Positions 18,025-20,000 of a DNA stretch of 20,000 nucleotides are shown here, one piece after another. A program made the position numbers and the translations under genes. Below the pieces are notes generated by a model that did not search any database, was not told the DNA's origin, and worked only from the letters and a program-made list of their open reading frames with translations. Numbering within the stretch: the stretch's first letter is position 1; the number at the start of each line of letters is the position of its first letter. Source of the DNA: Prorocentrum cordatum (taxonomy: Eukaryota; Sar; Dinophyceae; Prorocentrales; Prorocentraceae); contig CAUYUJ010003420.1 in NCBI GenBank assembly GCA_963575745.1, forward strand, positions 1-20,000, read 5' to 3'.

Positions 18025-18212
18025 GGCAGGTTCGCGTCGTGTCGACCCCAACGCTGATTCCTGACACTGCGGGGATCGTTCAAACTTGAACGATCGGCCC
18101 TTTCGAAGAGGCCAGATCGTTCAAGGATGGGCCGATTCCAAACCACAAACGGCGTTAAACCTTCAACGCCCGCGCTGGGGTCGCCGAAAAGTCGACACGA
18201 CGCGAACCTGCC
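18025..18212. mobile_element. Small foldback/MITE-like element with 22-bp inverted ends
   Basis: Positions 18025-18046 (starting GGCAGGTTCGCG) are the exact reverse complement of 18191-18212. The similarity continues imperfectly for a few bases outward and on the inner side (GACCCC-ACGC versus its complement). Inside are a 10-bp perfect hairpin GATCGTTCAA / TTGAACGATC (18074-18083, 18086-18095), a third copy of GATCGTTCAA at 18115-18124, and GGCGTT / AACGCC (18151-18170). It has no coding capacity. I could not define target-site duplications, so mobility is inferred only from structure. Confidence 0.6.
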
Positions 18213-18445
18213 GTAGTCGAGCGGGGCGGAGGCCAGGTCGGCCCGGCCCGACTCGTGGCCCACCCCGACCCGAGGCGGGCGGGGCGGGGATCTCGCGGCC
18301 GAACGGCTGCCCGCCCCCGGGCTCACAAAGCACGCCTCTCTGGCCCTCGGCGCTCGCCGAGAGAGCGGGGCGGCCCGGGCCGGGCGGGCGGCGGCGAGGG
18401 CGTCGGGCAGCGACGGCGACGGGCGGCGGCGGAACGTTGGCGGGA

Positions 18446-18473
18446 GAGGAGGGAGGAGGAGGAGGAGGAGGAA
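18446..18473 (+). repeat. (GGA)n short tract
   Basis: About nine GGA triplets, followed by GATTTCG and a T7 run at 18481-18487. Confidence 0.9.
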
Positions 18474-18573
18474 GATTTCGTTTTTTTGAGCTCCGCGCTC
18501 TCGCCTCCAAATCGAGCCATGCCCGAGAACTTCGCCAGCTACGAAGGGAAGAGCTGGCGAGTCAAAGCCGAGC

Positions 18574-19365
18574 CTAATCGGAAACGCCAGGCTCGTGCAC
18601 AGGACGGGGGATCGGCAGCAGAGGAGCCTCGCCTTCCTGGACCGCTAAAGCATCTCGCACCTGGCGCAGCACCCCCCTCGGAGAGGCGCGGGACGGACGG
18701 TGCGACGCCTGGGACGCCTCAGCGGCGCGGCGGACAAGACGCCGAGCAGCCTCCTCGTCTTCAAAACTTGCAGACAGGCCGCAGCCCAAAGCACCACCCA
18801 CAAGTCCGTCACCCGACGCGGGTAATGGACCGATGCTTGGCGCGCTGGGCGGCGGGGCATCGGCCGGCGCTGCGCCGACGGAACACTGCGTGCCCGCGGC
18901 GCGGCCAACATCGCCGTCGGCAGACAGCGGGGCAGCTTCAAAACTTAACGAGAGACCGCTGTCCAACCCGCCGCCCACAAGTCCGTCATCCGCAGGTAGT
19001 GGACCAGTGCTAGGCGGGCGAGGCAGCGAAACATCAAGCGGCGCAGAGCCTCGCGAGCCAGGTTCATTCGCAGCAGAGCTGACAAAATCGTCGGCAGCAG
19101 ACGGGCCAGCTGCGAGGAACAAGGCGGTTTCCTCGTCAGCTTCAAAGTCATCGTAAAGGCCGCAGCCCGAGGCGTCGCCCACGAATCCGTCACCTTCGGA
19201 GGGGGTAGTGGACCAGCGGCCAAGGCACGGGGCCGCGAAGCGAGCAACAGCACAGTGCTGCCAGGCCCCGCAGCTGCGGCAGATGGACCAGCGGAAGAAA
19301 TGACAGCCGCTGGGGCGGAGATGCAGGCAGGCTCGACTGGGCCTGCGATCAGTAAGGCGCTCGCA
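18574..19365 (-). CDS. Zinc-ribbon-like module plus acidic repeat tail, partial
   Basis: An open frame runs from just inside a TAG (19366-19368) to a TAG at 18574. Near its start it reads SGCHFFRWSICRSCGAWQHC and then AVARFAAPCLG, giving C-x2-CGAW, about 10 residues, and PCLG. I recognise this small Cys module from predicted dinoflagellate proteins, where it often occurs in tandem. Its function is unknown to me; zinc binding is inferred from the Cys spacing. The rest is an acidic, Gly/Ala/Pro-rich tail with three versions of a repeat: GDGFVGDASGCGLYDDFEAD, ADDGLVGGGLDSGLSLSFEA and GDGLVGGALGCGLSASFEDE. Codons favour G/C endings. There is no ATG at the module, so the true start or a 5' exon lies upstream, probably the frame at 19395-19832. 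It could be a decayed gene or one with a short intron. Confidence 0.45.
   Translation of the reverse strand, partial: CERLTDRRPSRACLHLRPSGCHFFRWSICRSCGAWQHCAVARFAAPCLGRWSTTPSEGDGFVGDASGCGLYDDFEADEETALFLAAGPSAADDFVSSAANEPGSRGSAPLDVSLPRPPSTGPLPADDGLVGGGLDSGLSLSFEAAPLSADGDVGRAAGTQCSVGAAPADAPPPSAPSIGPLPASGDGLVGGALGCGLSASFEDEEAARRLVRRAAEASQASHRPSRASPRGVLRQVRDALAVQEGEAPLLPIPRPVHEPGVSD
18752..19215. repeat. Three-copy DNA repeat behind the acidic tail
   Basis: The string CTTCAAA...CC(A/C)CCCACAAGTCCGTCA...GTAGTGGACC recurs at about 18760-18832, 18931-19003 and 19138-19216, spaced roughly 175 and 205 bp. It encodes the repeated GLVGG..CGL..SFE motif on the minus strand. The third copy is the most diverged. 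Confidence 0.65.
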
Positions 19366-19394
19366 CTAGGCGAGCTGAAACAGTGGACCAGACC

Positions 19395-19832
19395 TTCAGT
19401 GTCAACTTTGACTCCAGCTTTACGCTGCTTGTGCCGGGGGCACTGCCCTTTGCAAACGTAGCCCCAGCCATACTTGCCAGCACGGGATGGGGCAACGCAC
19501 TCCTGGGCCAGGCCACGGATTTGATCCTCACTGGCGTGGCATATGCACCTGAGACATATGAAGAGCACCGAGAAGTCAGAACAAGGGAAAGCGACGGTTC
19601 TGCGTCCAAGGGCATCTCGGCGGTCCGCATTGACAGGGACCTCCGAGAGTAGGACCCTGGGGGCGGCTTCGAGAAAGACCTGCAACCACGCAGACGGTGA
19701 GCACACCTCCAGATTCCGCTCCAGGATTTCCACACATGGCCAGAAGTGGGCCCCTTTGAGACGGGGGCTCGGGGGCCCTGCCGACGCCAGACAAATCCAG
19801 AGGGGGCCAGTGGACAAGCACGTGCGCAACAA
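19395..19832 (-). CDS. Second zinc-ribbon-like module, partial frame
   Basis: The frame opens at 19832 without an ATG, after a TGA a few bases upstream. It carries FICLRCICHASEDQIRGLAQ, then ECVAPSRAGKYGWGY and CKGQCPRHKQRKA (residues about 91-138). The order is C-x2-C, Cys, about 13 residues, LAxxC, then PSRAGK and a basic Cys/His end. It matches the same dinoflagellate module family as the copy at 19210-19326, in a longer version. The CGAW signature is degenerate (CICH). The frame stays open beyond the module to 18945, but there the codons fit the other frame better, so I end it near 19395, where AAG|GTCTGG would make a donor-like site. Whether a frameshift or an intron separates the two modules is not resolved. 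Confidence 0.4.
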
Positions 19833-20000
19833 GTTTCAAACTGGCCCTGGCGCAGGACACCAGTTTGTCGGCATCTTGCTGTAAACCTTCGTCGCGCGGG
19901 CGCAGGGAGACTGCGCGCTTGGCTGCAACATCTCCATGGCGGTTGCCGAGCCTGCCCCTGCGCTCGCGGGGCGCGATATCAGGGGCGTCGACGTCGAGAT
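19833..20000. other. Window end, no feature assigned
   Basis: GC-rich sequence. It could belong upstream to the minus-strand gene, but no frame shows a motif I recognise. Confidence 0.35.

Noticed and set aside
18255-19013. Plus-strand frame containing MPENFASYEGKSWRVKAEP
   Set aside because: The local start looks protein-like for about 20 codons, but the frame then antisenses the minus-strand acidic repeat, codon bias drops, and I recognise no family. A short first exon remains possible.
1-20000. Spliced-leader genes or relicts, rRNA and tRNA genes
   Set aside because: I looked for the dinoflagellate spliced-leader core CCATTTTGGCTCAAG on both strands and for obvious tRNA B-box words and found no convincing match. 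A covariance-model search would be decisive.

Overview
The window reads as non-coding-rich nuclear DNA of a eukaryote, most likely a dinoflagellate (a Prorocentrum-like genome is my best guess). Three things point there. Two stretches on the minus strand match protein families I associate with dinoflagellate genomes: a retroelement-tail protein at 7301-8236 and a Cys-rich 'C-x2-CGAW' module family near 19.2-19.6 kb. Their codons end mostly in G or C. Simple repeats and degenerate satellites fill most of the rest. There is no bacterial gene organisation, rRNA, CRISPR array or spliced-leader copy that I could find. The species assignment is inference, not proof.

Layout. 1-270 is a (GAGGCT)n hexamer array. 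700-5400 is dominated by a C-rich satellite whose unit carries TTCCGACCGACCGACCGTG followed by C-runs and CCGCCCCGTGGCCCCCGTCTG. Its first block (about 879-3019) lies between two copies of a roughly 60-bp flank. 3116-3450 and 4273-4445 hold two other tandem families. 5399-5490 is (GGA)n and 5585-6135 is a degenerate repeat with a 10-12 bp period. A third satellite block (about 6464-6832) lies between two direct copies of a 112-bp sequence (6361-6472, 6919-7031). 7301-8236 (minus) is the clearest coding stretch. It is followed by compound microsatellites up to 10.06 kb: (TCC)n, an AT-rich decayed triplet repeat, (CATC)n, (TTACAC)n and (CA)n/(CG)n.

10.2-11.8 kb contains one weak short reading frame, two more 10-11-bp phased repeat blocks, and a nested palindrome at 11372-11541. 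About 12.0-14.5 kb is a single giant (ATC/AGC)n microsatellite. 14.5-17.5 kb is mostly unremarkable GC-rich sequence with small (AAAC)n, (TCC)n, (GA)n and (CA)n tracts. At 17.5-18.2 kb there are two inverted-repeat structures, one with perfect 22-bp terminal arms (18025-18212), which looks like a small foldback/MITE-like element. 18.57-19.83 kb carries minus-strand coding remnants: two zinc-ribbon-like modules in different frames, followed by an acidic repeat tail.

No set of genes here works together as an operon or pathway. The interest lies in how the repeat blocks are bounded and organised, and in the broken or intron-split coding pieces between them. Most long reading frames in the window are by-products of repeats with no stop codons and are left out.
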